Program-made: the position numbers and the translations under genes
Assembly: GCA_964634465.1 (NCBI GenBank)
Contig: CAZWLY010000001.1
Span: forward strand, 62,001-126,000
Direction of reading: 5' to 3'
Origin: CAZWLY01 sp964634465
Lineage (GTDB): Bacteria; Desulfobacterota; Desulfarculia; G963662305
DNA length: 64,000 nucleotides
Notes under the pieces: model-generated
What the model saw: only the letters and a program-made list of their open reading frames with translations
The model's database searches: none
What the model was told of the DNA's origin: nothing
Part shown: piece by piece, positions 51,826-61,485 of the stretch
Numbering within the stretch: position 1 is the first letter of the stretch
How the letters are laid out: each line of letters begins with the position of its first letter

Positions 51826-52479
51826 ATGATTCGGTCCATCACCAGGCCCAAGACTGACGAGGAGCTAACCCGGCTGCTTGACGGCCTGACCCGCCTCTTT
51901 GTGGTCGGCTGCGGCACCTGCGTCACCCTGACCAGAACCGGCGGGGTGGAGGAGGTGGCGGCCATGGGCGAGAAGCTCTTGTCCATGGGCAAGATGGTCA
52001 CCGGCTCCATGGTCGTGCCCGTGGCCTGCGACGAGCTGAGCTACGACATCCTGGAGGAGCACCGCCAGGCCATCGACCCGGCCGAGGCGATGGTGATCAT
52101 GACCTGCGCCTTCGGCGTGCAGACCATCGGCAGCCAGTTGAGCAAGATGGTCGTTCCGGCCCTCGACACCATCTTCATGGGCAAGGAGTCTCAGGCCGGG
52201 GTGTTTTCCGAGGTCTGCGTCCAGTGCGGCGAGTGCATCCTGGGCGAGACCGGCGGAGTGTGCCCGGTCGCCTCCTGCCACAAGGGCCTGGTCAACGGTC
52301 CCTGCGGCGGGACCAACGACGGCAAGTGCGAGATCGATTCCAACAAGGACTGCGCCTGGACGCTGATCTACAACCGCCTGCGCGAGTTCGACAAGCTGGA
52401 TCTGATGAGGCGTTATCAGCGGCCGAAGAACTATAACGTCGAGCCTTCCCCGGGCAAGTTCAATCTGCCCGAGGCCTGA
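51826..52479 (+). CDS. metV: MetV, zinc/FeS partner of methylene-THF reductase
   Basis: A 217-residue Cys-rich protein of the methylene-tetrahydrofolate reductase C-terminal type. It has LFVVGCGTCVTLTRTGG, VIMTCAFGVQTIG and a C-terminal cluster region VCVQCGECILGETGGVCPVA followed by SCHKGLVNGPCGG. In acetogens MetV binds MetF and relays electrons. It starts at ATG 51826, 45 bases after the NuoF fusion gene, and is followed after 14 bases by metF. Confidence 0.9.
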   Translation: MIRSITRPKTDEELTRLLDGLTRLFVVGCGTCVTLTRTGGVEEVAAMGEKLLSMGKMVTGSMVVPVACDELSYDILEEHRQAIDPAEAMVIMTCAFGVQTIGSQLSKMVVPALDTIFMGKESQAGVFSEVCVQCGECILGETGGVCPVASCHKGLVNGPCGGTNDGKCEIDSNKDCAWTLIYNRLREFDKLDLMRRYQRPKNYNVEPSPGKFNLPEA

Positions 52480-52493
52480 AAGGGGAGAGGGGC

Positions 52494-53381
52494 ATGGCAG
52501 CCAGTTTCAAGGAAGTCCTGGATTCGGGCCAGTTCGTCATCACCGCCGAGGCGGCGCCGCCCAAGGGGACCAACCTGGAGAAGTTCCGGCACCACGTCGA
52601 GCTTCTCAAAGACAAAGTCCACGCCATCAACGTTACCGACCACCAGTCCTCGGTGATGCGCTACCCGTCCCTGGGCGGGGCGCTGATCATCAAGGAGTTG
52701 GGCGGCGAGCCGATTTTGCAGATGACCTGCCGCGACAGGAACCGGATGGCTCTCCAGGCCGACCTCTTGTTCGCCTACTCCCGGGGCATCACCAACGTGC
52801 TGTGTCTGACCGGCGACTCGATCGTGGTCGGCGACCACAAGGAGGCCAAGGGCGTCTTCGATCTGGACTCCAGCCAGTTGCTCAAGACCGTTCGGACCCT
52901 GGAGAAAGGCTACGATCTAGCCGGCAATCAGCTCGACGGCGCGGTCAAGTTCACCGCCGGGGCGATCGTTACCCCCGAGGCCAACCCCTTGGAGCCGCAG
53001 CTCATCAAGTTCGAGAAGAAGATCGAGGCCGGGGCCGAGTTCATCCAGACCCAGGCCGTCTACGATTTGGACAACTTCAAGAGGTTCATGGACTACGCCA
53101 GCCAGTTCGACGTCAAGATCCTGGCCGGCATCATCCTGTTGACCACGGCCGGCATGGCCCGGTTCATGAACAAGAACGTGCCCGGCGTTTTCGTGCCCGC
53201 CTCGCTCATTGACGAGATGGCCGCCGCGCCCAAGGGCAAGGCCTTGGAGACGGGAATTGCCATCGCCGGACGGATGATTCGGCGTATAATGGAAGAGAAG
53301 ATGTGCCACGGCGTCCACGTCATGGCCATCGGCAAAGAGGAGACGGTTCCGGCTATCCTGGAAGCGGCGGGTATCAATTAG
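52494..53381 (+). CDS. metF: Methylenetetrahydrofolate reductase
   Basis: A 295-residue FAD-dependent TIM barrel that reduces 5,10-methylene-THF to 5-methyl-THF. It has VITAEAAPPKGTNLEKF, INVTDHQSSVMRYPSL, QMTCRDRNRMALQADLL, VLCLTGDSI, KKIEAGAEFIQTQAVYDL and ILAGIILLTTAGMARFMNK. Together with MetV it fits the methyl branch of the Wood-Ljungdahl pathway rather than a purely biosynthetic MetF. Ribosome site GGGGAGAGGGGC before ATG 52494. Confidence 0.95.
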   Translation: MAASFKEVLDSGQFVITAEAAPPKGTNLEKFRHHVELLKDKVHAINVTDHQSSVMRYPSLGGALIIKELGGEPILQMTCRDRNRMALQADLLFAYSRGITNVLCLTGDSIVVGDHKEAKGVFDLDSSQLLKTVRTLEKGYDLAGNQLDGAVKFTAGAIVTPEANPLEPQLIKFEKKIEAGAEFIQTQAVYDLDNFKRFMDYASQFDVKILAGIILLTTAGMARFMNKNVPGVFVPASLIDEMAAAPKGKALETGIAIAGRMIRRIMEEKMCHGVHVMAIGKEETVPAILEAAGIN

Positions 53382-53414
53382 GCGACCAATCAACCAGGCG
53401 CAAGGAGGTCGAGC

Positions 53415-53795
53415 ATGGGCAAGAGGGTGTTGATCATCGACGATGACCCGGATCTGGTGGAAGCTGTCAGCATGCTCCTGGAAGCGGAAGGCCTCACGCC
53501 GCTGGGCGCGTACGGCGGAGAGGAGGGTCTGGCCAAGGCCCGTGAAGAGACGCCGGATCTGATCGTCCTGGACGTGATGATGCCCGGCATGGACGGCTTC
53601 GCCGTGGGCAAAGAGCTGGCCAAGGACGAACGGCTCAAGAACATTCCGTTGATCATGCTCTCGGCCGTGGCCGACCACGTCGTCGGTACCACTTACTCGC
53701 CCCACGCCAACGCCAGGGACCTGATGGCCGACGACTGGTTCGACAAGCCGGTCGATCCCCAGGCCCTGGTCGATCGGATCAGGGAGTTGATCTGA
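53415..53795 (+). CDS. Single-domain response regulator (receiver only)
   Basis: A 126-residue CheY-like receiver with all key residues: VLIIDDDPDLVEAV, phosphoacceptor Asp in LIVLDVMMPGMDG (about residue 55) and DWFDKPVDP Lys. No output domain. ATG 53415 follows AAGGAGG and lies 33 bases after metF, so it is probably co-transcribed with the redox operon. The partner kinase may be the REC-PAS-kinase at 54367 or another protein. Confidence 0.92.
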   Translation: MGKRVLIIDDDPDLVEAVSMLLEAEGLTPLGAYGGEEGLAKAREETPDLIVLDVMMPGMDGFAVGKELAKDERLKNIPLIMLSAVADHVVGTTYSPHANARDLMADDWFDKPVDPQALVDRIRELI

Positions 53796-53866
53796 CTTAG
53801 AAGGACAGGGCGGGGAGAGGCTCATTCCGACGAGAAGGCTTTTCCCAGCCGCCCACAAAAACTGAA

Positions 53867-53895
53867 CCGGGGTTTTCGCGCCGCGAAGGCCCCGG
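53867..53895 (+). terminator. Stem-loop after the response regulator, possible terminator
   Basis: Thirteen base pairs with two T-G wobbles (53867-53879 with 53883-53895, arm CCGGGGTTTTCGC, three-base loop). No T-run follows. The remaining 320-base gap to 54115 between convergent genes is GC-rich and shows no gene. Confidence 0.5.
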
Positions 53896-54115
53896 ATTCA
53901 TTCGAGGCCGACTCGCCCTCGTGCGGCGGCTCCTGTTCTGGAAGGGGCGGGGGCGATCGTGTCGAGCCGGCGACTTGGCATCGCCGGGCGCAGCCCGAAA
54001 AGATTCTCGGCCCGGATGCGGCGCGGGGGAGCCTCGCGGGGGGCGAATCCGTTGGCGAGAGGCGGGTGCGGCGCCGGGATTCAGGTTCGGAGGCCGAGGC
54101 GGCGGCTGGGTTCTC

Positions 54116-54358
54116 TCAACCTCTCTTTTTTGCCTTCCGCTCCAAGTCGATAAGAATCGACGCCGCCGGGCTGGGGCGGTTGAGCGTCTCCGACCCCTGC
54201 CAGACCGGATTGCCTTCCCTCCGCCAGCGGGCCCGAAGCTCCTCGGCGCTTTGGCCCAGGTGGGCGTAGATCATCATCTTCTGGACGAAGTTGCGCTCCT
54301 CGAAGTCGAGGTCGCGGTTGGTGTCGATCCTCTTGCCGTTGGGCAACTCGTAGATCAT
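54116..54358 (-). CDS. Small conserved protein (80 aa), unknown function
   Basis: An 80-residue soluble, basic protein starting MIYELPNGKRIDTNRDLDFE and containing QKMMIYAHLGQSAEELRARW. It starts eight bases after the histidine kinase stop and is in the same operon. I recognise no family; it could be an accessory or output protein of the two-component system. The long frame reading upstream through the kinase is only a shadow. Confidence 0.6.
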   Translation of the reverse strand: MIYELPNGKRIDTNRDLDFEERNFVQKMMIYAHLGQSAEELRARWRREGNPVWQGSETLNRPSPAASILIDLERKAKKRG

Positions 54359-54366
54359 GATTTCGC

Positions 54367-55854
54367 TCAGTCCACCGCCGGAAGCATGATTCTGAAGACG
54401 GTCCCTTCGTCGGGCTGGCTGGCCACCCGGACGTAACCGAGATGGTCCTTGACGATGGCCTCGACGATGGGCAGGCCCAGGCCGGTGCCGACCACGTGCC
54501 TGGTCTTCTCGCTCTTGACCCGATAGAACCGGTCGAAGATCTTGTCCAGGTCCTCCTCGGGGATGCCGATGCCGGTGTCGGCCACGGTGAAGTGGACGTA
54601 GCCGGCGTCCAGGCCGCTGGTGATCTCGATCAGGCCGTCGGGGAGGGTGTAGCGGATGGAGTTGCTGACCAGATTCATGATCACCTCGCGGATGCCGGCC
54701 GGGTCGGCCAGCACCTGGGGCAGATCGGGCTTGAGGTAGAGAGCGATGGTCAGGCCCTTTTCTTCGGCTTGGGCCTCCAGTGTATCGACCACCTCGCGGA
54801 TGATGGGGTTGATGTCGGTCAGCACCTTTTCTTGAACGAAAGATTGGGATTCGATCTTGGCCAGGTCCAAGAGATTGGAGATCAACTCCAGGCCGCCGCC
54901 GATTCGAGCCTGGATCTTGGTCAACAACTCCTTCTGTTTCTTGGTCAGCCGGCCGGCCAGCCCCTTCAACAGCACGTGGAGCTGGGTGTCCACCGCGGCC
55001 AGGGGGGCGCGGAGCTCGTGGGTGACCATGGCCACGAAATCGGCTTTTTTCTGCTCCAGCTCCTTGATGGGCGTGATGTCCCTCAAGACCGCCACCAGGC
55101 CCAAGGCCTCCTCGTCTCCGGCGCTCACCCGGCTCATGGTCGCCCGCAGGTAGGTCCTCCGCCGGCCCTCGACCACGATCTCCTTGGTGATCGCCCGGGG
55201 GGCGGCCTTGCCGCCGAACTCGTCGGCCAGTTCGGTCAACGGGGCCAACTCGGGGACCTCGTCCATGGTCGCCCCGATTACGCAATCCTTGCCCAGCCCC
55301 ATCAGCCGGATGAAGGCCGGGTTGCAGAGGATGATCGCCCCCAGGTTGTCGGTGATCAGGACGCCCTCGCCCATGGAGTTGATCACCGCCCGCAGTCGGC
55401 TCTTCTCGGTGGTGATGGCCCACAGGCCCCGCTCCCGCTCGGCCTTGAGCCGTTCCCGCTCCCGACGCAACCGGAGCGCCTCCAGGGCCCGCTCCACGGC
55501 CCGCTCCAACTGCCAGGCAGGGAAGGGCTTGGTGACGATGTCGTGGGCCCCGGCCTTGATGGCCGCCACGGCGTCCTCGATGGTCGTCTGGCCGGCCAGG
55601 ACGATGACCGGTCGTTCGGGCTCGGCCTCGACGAGTCGGGCCAGGAGCGCCAGGCCGCTCGGTCGGCCGGGCGGGTGGAGGTCCATGAGGATGAGGTCGA
55701 TCTCCCGCCGTTCGAGGAGCTTCAGCCCGGCCGGGCCGGTCTTGGCGGTCGCGATCTGGAAGCCTTGTCTGGCCAGCGTCTCTCTGACGCCCTCCCGGAC
55801 GTACTCGTCGCCGTCGATGACCAGAACTCGAGGCCGGGCGTCGTCCGAAGGCAT
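54367..55854 (-). CDS. Hybrid sensor histidine kinase (REC-PAS-HisKA-HATPase)
   Basis: A 495-residue cytoplasmic kinase with no membrane segment. The N-terminal receiver domain shows VLVIDGDEYVREGV, the Asp in LILMDLHPPGR and Lys in IVTKPF. A PAS domain follows from about 160 (AVINSMGEGVLITDNLGAII, CNPAFIRLMGLG). The H-box is FVAMVTHELRAPLAAV near residue 293, and the ATPase motifs are NLVSNSIRY, VADTGIGIPEEDLDKIF and GTGLGLPIVEAIV. The start is ATG 55854. Receiver phosphorylation probably tunes the kinase. Its downstream regulator is not certain. Confidence 0.9.
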   Translation of the reverse strand: MPSDDARPRVLVIDGDEYVREGVRETLARQGFQIATAKTGPAGLKLLERREIDLILMDLHPPGRPSGLALLARLVEAEPERPVIVLAGQTTIEDAVAAIKAGAHDIVTKPFPAWQLERAVERALEALRLRRERERLKAERERGLWAITTEKSRLRAVINSMGEGVLITDNLGAIILCNPAFIRLMGLGKDCVIGATMDEVPELAPLTELADEFGGKAAPRAITKEIVVEGRRRTYLRATMSRVSAGDEEALGLVAVLRDITPIKELEQKKADFVAMVTHELRAPLAAVDTQLHVLLKGLAGRLTKKQKELLTKIQARIGGGLELISNLLDLAKIESQSFVQEKVLTDINPIIREVVDTLEAQAEEKGLTIALYLKPDLPQVLADPAGIREVIMNLVSNSIRYTLPDGLIEITSGLDAGYVHFTVADTGIGIPEEDLDKIFDRFYRVKSEKTRHVVGTGLGLPIVEAIVKDHLGYVRVASQPDEGTVFRIMLPAVD

Positions 55855-56058
55855 AAGCGATCTGACCCGATGTGATGACAGCTTGCGGAAAGGGACCAGG
55901 TTGTCGTGGGCTCTATTGTGCCATGGTGATCCGGCCGGGGTCAATGGCGGCGGTGAAGCCGATCCCAGCCCGCGGTCGGCCGATGGGCGTCGGCGGAGGG
56001 AAAATCATGGGCAGACGGCGAATCATCGCTCCGCCGCTCCCAACGCCGCGGCGCCCGC

Positions 56059-56568
56059 TCACTCCGGTTTGGGCAGGTCGAGGGGTAACAGGACGCGGTC
56101 GCCGGGCTCGACCCCGTGCTCGGAGGCCCAGCCGGCCGGGACTTCGAGGACCATGTCCACCGGGCCGGGAGAAGTCATCGAGGCCGGCTCCTTGCCCCTC
56201 AAGGGCGGCGGCGAGTTTTCCACCAGGCCGACGATCTCTCCGTCGTCGATCCAGATGAGATCGATGGCCATCTCCATGCCGGCCATCCAGAACAGGCGCA
56301 CCTCGGAGTCGGGATAGAGGAAGAGCATCCCGGTCTCGGGCGGCAGGCTGGGCCGACCGGCCAGCCCCCGAATCCGGGCCGGGGCGGTGTAGGCCAGCTC
56401 GACCCTGAGCCGGACGCCGCCGACGCCGATGACGGCGTACTCCGCCGCCCAGGCGACGGCCGGCCGGATAAGGCCGGTTGCGAGCAGGCAAAAGACGGCC
56501 GCGGCCGCCGCTCGGCCGAAGAGATTAGAGGCGCGCCTGAAGGGCGTCTTGAAAGACATGGCTTTCAC
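56059..56568 (-). CDS. DUF192 family exported protein
   Basis: A 169-residue protein with an N-terminal signal (AAAAAVFCLLATGLIRPAVAWA). The DUF192 core has TAPARIRGLAGRPSLPPETG, MLFLYPDSEVRLFWMAGMEM and AIDLIWIDDGEIVGLVEN plus VLEVPAGWASEHGVEPGD. The family is widespread and of unknown function; its fold is a compact beta-barrel. Monocistronic by appearance. Confidence 0.88.
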   Translation of the reverse strand: MKAMSFKTPFRRASNLFGRAAAAAVFCLLATGLIRPAVAWAAEYAVIGVGGVRLRVELAYTAPARIRGLAGRPSLPPETGMLFLYPDSEVRLFWMAGMEMAIDLIWIDDGEIVGLVENSPPPLRGKEPASMTSPGPVDMVLEVPAGWASEHGVEPGDRVLLPLDLPKPE

Positions 56569-56715
56569 CGTCAGCGGGGAGCCGGCAAGAGCGTTACGCC
56601 CCGCCGGGGTTCCGTAATCCCGGCCGCCAGGGACTCGTGATTCGTTGTCCTTGACCCCAGGCGGTGATAGGCGCCGCCGCCGACGGCCAAGGCCGGCGCT
56701 GCGAGACCGGGTCGA

Positions 56716-56749
56716 GGATTAAAAAGAAAGGGAGGCGAAGACGCCTCCC
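56716..56749 (-). terminator. Rho-independent terminator of the HesB-like selenoprotein gene
   Basis: On the minus strand GGGAGGCG (56749-56742), TCTT loop, CGCCTCCC (56737-56730), followed by TTTCTTTTTAA. It is 25 bases after the TGA stop. Confidence 0.85.
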
Positions 56750-56773
56750 CGGTCGTTTTCTTCAATCCAGAAA

Positions 56774-57091
56774 TCAGCAGGAGCAGCCGCTGCCGCAACC
56801 GCCGCCGCCCAGGTCGTTGTTCGAGGTCAGCACGAACCCTCTGGCATAGCCTTGGTCCACGTAATCGACCTTGACCCCGCCGCTCATGGCGCTCAGGTTC
56901 TTGTCGATCAGGTAGGTCACGCCGTCGAACTCGGTCTGGTCGTCGGTCTCTTTTGGTTCATCCAGAACCAAACCCAGCGAGGGGCCGCCTCAGCCGCCGG
57001 AGTTCAAGAATATCCTCAGCGCGCCCTCCATCTGGCGCTCTTTCATGATCGTCTTGATCGCCTCGCTGGCCTTTTCGGTTACTTCAATCAT
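56774..57091 (-). CDS. HesB/IscA-like selenoprotein (in-frame UGA = Sec34)
   Basis: Reading from ATG 57091 gives 105 residues with one in-frame TGA (56992-56990) at codon 34. The context is RIFLNSGG-U-GGPSLGLVLDEP, exactly the position of the conserved Cys in IscA/HesB proteins. The frame continues to a natural end in GGGGCGSGCSC. A SECIS-like hairpin lies at the right distance. Cys/Sec variants of this IscA/HesB subgroup are known in Desulfobacterota. It probably binds FeS or metal via Sec34 and the C-terminal Cys cluster. A gene caller would report only the 65-residue 3' part. Confidence 0.88.
56952..56972 (-). promoter_or_regulatory. Bacterial SECIS element in the HesB-like gene
   Basis: In the mRNA, TTTGGTTC pairs with GAACCAAA (8 perfect bp) around a TGGAT loop. 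The loop G is its second base and lies 27 bases after the UGA. The published bSECIS rules ask for a G among the first two loop bases and a 16-37 base spacing, so it fits. Confidence 0.82.
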
Positions 57092-57141
57092 GTCGCCTTT
57101 CCTTCCGCCCTTGCCGGGCCGGGCCTTTCGGGCCGGAGATA

Positions 57142-57300
57142 CCGGTTACCGCCCATTCGGCTCGAACCGGCGAAAAATCTTAAAAAAATTCGGGCCTGTC
57201 GCCCTGGGTAGGTATCTATTTTCTCTATCTTGCCCCCGGGCCGATCTTGCCTCTTCCGATACCTACCCGGTAATTTGACCATTAATCCGCTTGTTGTCAA
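57142..57300 (-). promoter_or_regulatory. Promoter and structured 5' leader of the HesB-like gene
   Basis: Minus-strand TTGACA (57300-57295), 17 bases, CAAATT (57277-57272, weak). The predicted RNA begins near 57265-57268 with GGGTAGGTATC (57268-57258). This is perfectly complementary to GATACCTACCC (57216-57206) 41 bases on. A T7 tract (57188-57182) preceded by GGGC/GCCC follows, then CCGGTT/AACCGG arms (57170-57165 and 57147-57142) before the ribosome site. The layout suggests attenuation or a riboswitch-like leader. Confidence 0.5.
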
Positions 57301-57346
57301 GCCTCGGCCCGCCGGTTTTGGGCCATTCGGGCCGAACGGTGGATTA

Positions 57347-58528
57347 TCAGGTGGTGTATTCGGAGTTTATGCGCACGTATTCCACCGACAGATCAGAGGT
57401 GATGAACCGCCGCTCCTCCGCGCCCTGCTTGAGATCGACGGTCACGGTGAAGGCGTCGCGCTTCATGATCTCCTCGGCCCGTTTCAAGGCCTCGTCGCCG
57501 GCGTAGCGGCCGTTCTTGCAGACCGTGGCCTCCTCGAAGCTGATGTCCACCTTGTCCGGGTCCAGTCTGGCCCCGGAGTAGCCGGCGGCGCAGATGATCC
57601 GGCCCCAGTTGGGGTCGGCGCCGTAGAAGGCCGTCTTGCACAGCGGCGAGAGGGCGATGGACAGGACGACCATCTCGGCCTCCATCTGGGAGGCGGCGCC
57701 CTTGACGTGGATGGTGATCACCTTGGTTCCGCCCTCGGCGTCGGCCACGATCTGAACGGCCAGGTCGCGGCAGACTTCGGCCACCCCGGCAAAGAAGGCC
57801 TGTCCGGCCGGACCCCACATGCCGTGGACCTCGGGCCCCTCGGCCGCGCCGTTGGCCAGAAAGAGCAGGGTGTCGTTGGTCGAGGTGTCGCCGTCGACGC
57901 TGATGGCGTGGAAACTCTCCGGCAGACACTCGTCCAGGGCGGTCTTGAGGGCCGTGGCCGTCGCCTTGGCGTCGGTCATCAAGAAGACCAGCATGGTGGC
58001 CAGGTTGGGGTGGATCATGCCCGAGCCCTTGGCCACGCCGACGATGGCGGCCGGGTGGCCTTCCAGATCGACGGTCACCGAAGCCGTCTTGGGCCGGGTG
58101 TCGGTGGTCATGATCGCCCGGGCCAGGTCGTCGAGGCCGTCGGCTCGAAGCGATTCGACCAGCCCGGCCGCGGCCGCCTCGATGCGCTCGACGGGCAGCG
58201 GTCGACCGATGACGCCGGTGGAGCAGACGCCGACGAGGCCGTCGTCGATGCCGAGACTCTCGGACACGGCCCGGCTCATCCGGGCGGCGTCGTCCAGACC
58301 GCGCCGGCCCATGCAGGCGTTGGCGTTGCCCGAGTTGACCACCACCGCCTGCAACAGACCGTCTTCCAGTCGGGGTCGGGTCAGGACCACCGGCGCGGCC
58401 TGGACGGTGTTGGTGGTGAACAGCCCGGCCGCCGCCGCCGGGGTTTCGGAATAGATCAGGCCCAGGTCGAGCCGACCGGGGTGTTTTATCGCCGCCTCCA
58501 CGGCGGAGAACTTGAATCCTTTGACCAT
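57347..58528 (-). CDS. argJ: Glutamate N-acetyltransferase / amino-acid N-acetyltransferase
   Basis: Arginine synthesis enzyme moving acetyl from N-acetylornithine to glutamate. The 393-residue protein has GFKFSAVEAAIKH, VVVNSGNANACMGRRGLDDA, VCSTGVIGRPLP, the autoproteolysis site KGSGMIHPNLATMLVF (cleavage before Thr), SVDGDTSTNDT and FYGADPNWGRII. ATG 58528 has AGGTG seven bases upstream; GTG 58531 is adjacent. Whether it also uses acetyl-CoA cannot be read from sequence. Confidence 0.94.
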   Translation of the reverse strand: MVKGFKFSAVEAAIKHPGRLDLGLIYSETPAAAAGLFTTNTVQAAPVVLTRPRLEDGLLQAVVVNSGNANACMGRRGLDDAARMSRAVSESLGIDDGLVGVCSTGVIGRPLPVERIEAAAAGLVESLRADGLDDLARAIMTTDTRPKTASVTVDLEGHPAAIVGVAKGSGMIHPNLATMLVFLMTDAKATATALKTALDECLPESFHAISVDGDTSTNDTLLFLANGAAEGPEVHGMWGPAGQAFFAGVAEVCRDLAVQIVADAEGGTKVITIHVKGAASQMEAEMVVLSIALSPLCKTAFYGADPNWGRIICAAGYSGARLDPDKVDISFEEATVCKNGRYAGDEALKRAEEIMKRDAFTVTVDLKQGAEERRFITSDLSVEYVRINSEYTT

Positions 58529-58704
58529 CACCGCGCACCTTTCCGAAGGAGTTCGGGGAAGCAGTATCCGGTTGGCTGACGCAGCAGCCTGGAAATGATC
58601 GACAAATTCAAAAGAGCCGGTCCGGATACGGCCCGTTTGCGAGACGCCGCCTTCCGCCTCGGCCGACTACCCGGCAATGACGAAGCAAGGAGCGACGCCC
58701 TCGG

Positions 58705-61248
<2,544 letters not shown>

Positions 61249-61293
61249 ATTCCCAACCTGGCCGGTCGTAATCAATCTTTTCCAAGCGGGCCC

Positions 61294-61321
61294 AGTGTAT
61301 CACATTGGCCGGTGGTGGCAA
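61294..61321 (-). promoter_or_regulatory. Possible promoter for secA
   Basis: Minus-strand TTGCCA (61321-61316), 16-base spacer, TACACT (61299-61294), 46 bases before the secA start. Both boxes are imperfect. Confidence 0.4.
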
Positions 61322-61343
61322 GACGGCCTTGGCTCGGCCGGGG

Positions 61344-61368
61344 GCGGCGGCCAAAAGACGGCCGCCGC
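61344..61368 (-). terminator. Hairpin between the RND gene and secA
   Basis: GCGGCGGCC (61344-61352) and GGCCGCCGC (61360-61368) form nine perfect base pairs with a 7-base loop. No T-run follows; termination of the upstream RND transcript is a guess. Confidence 0.45.
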
Positions 61369-61485
61369 TCAGTGCCGCGCCGGCCGCGCGGGGCAGGCGA
61401 CGATAGCCGCCGTCCCGAAGCGCCAGCCAGGCCGGTGAAGACCGACAGCCGGCGGCTCCGGAACGACAGGAGATTTGGGGCCGTA

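Noticed and set aside
56774..56971. A 65-residue stand-alone protein, or a nonsense-mutated HesB pseudogene
   Set aside because: Family similarity continues upstream through the UGA to ATG 57091, the UGA sits at the conserved Cys, and a SECIS hairpin follows at the proper distance, so selenocysteine is the better reading.
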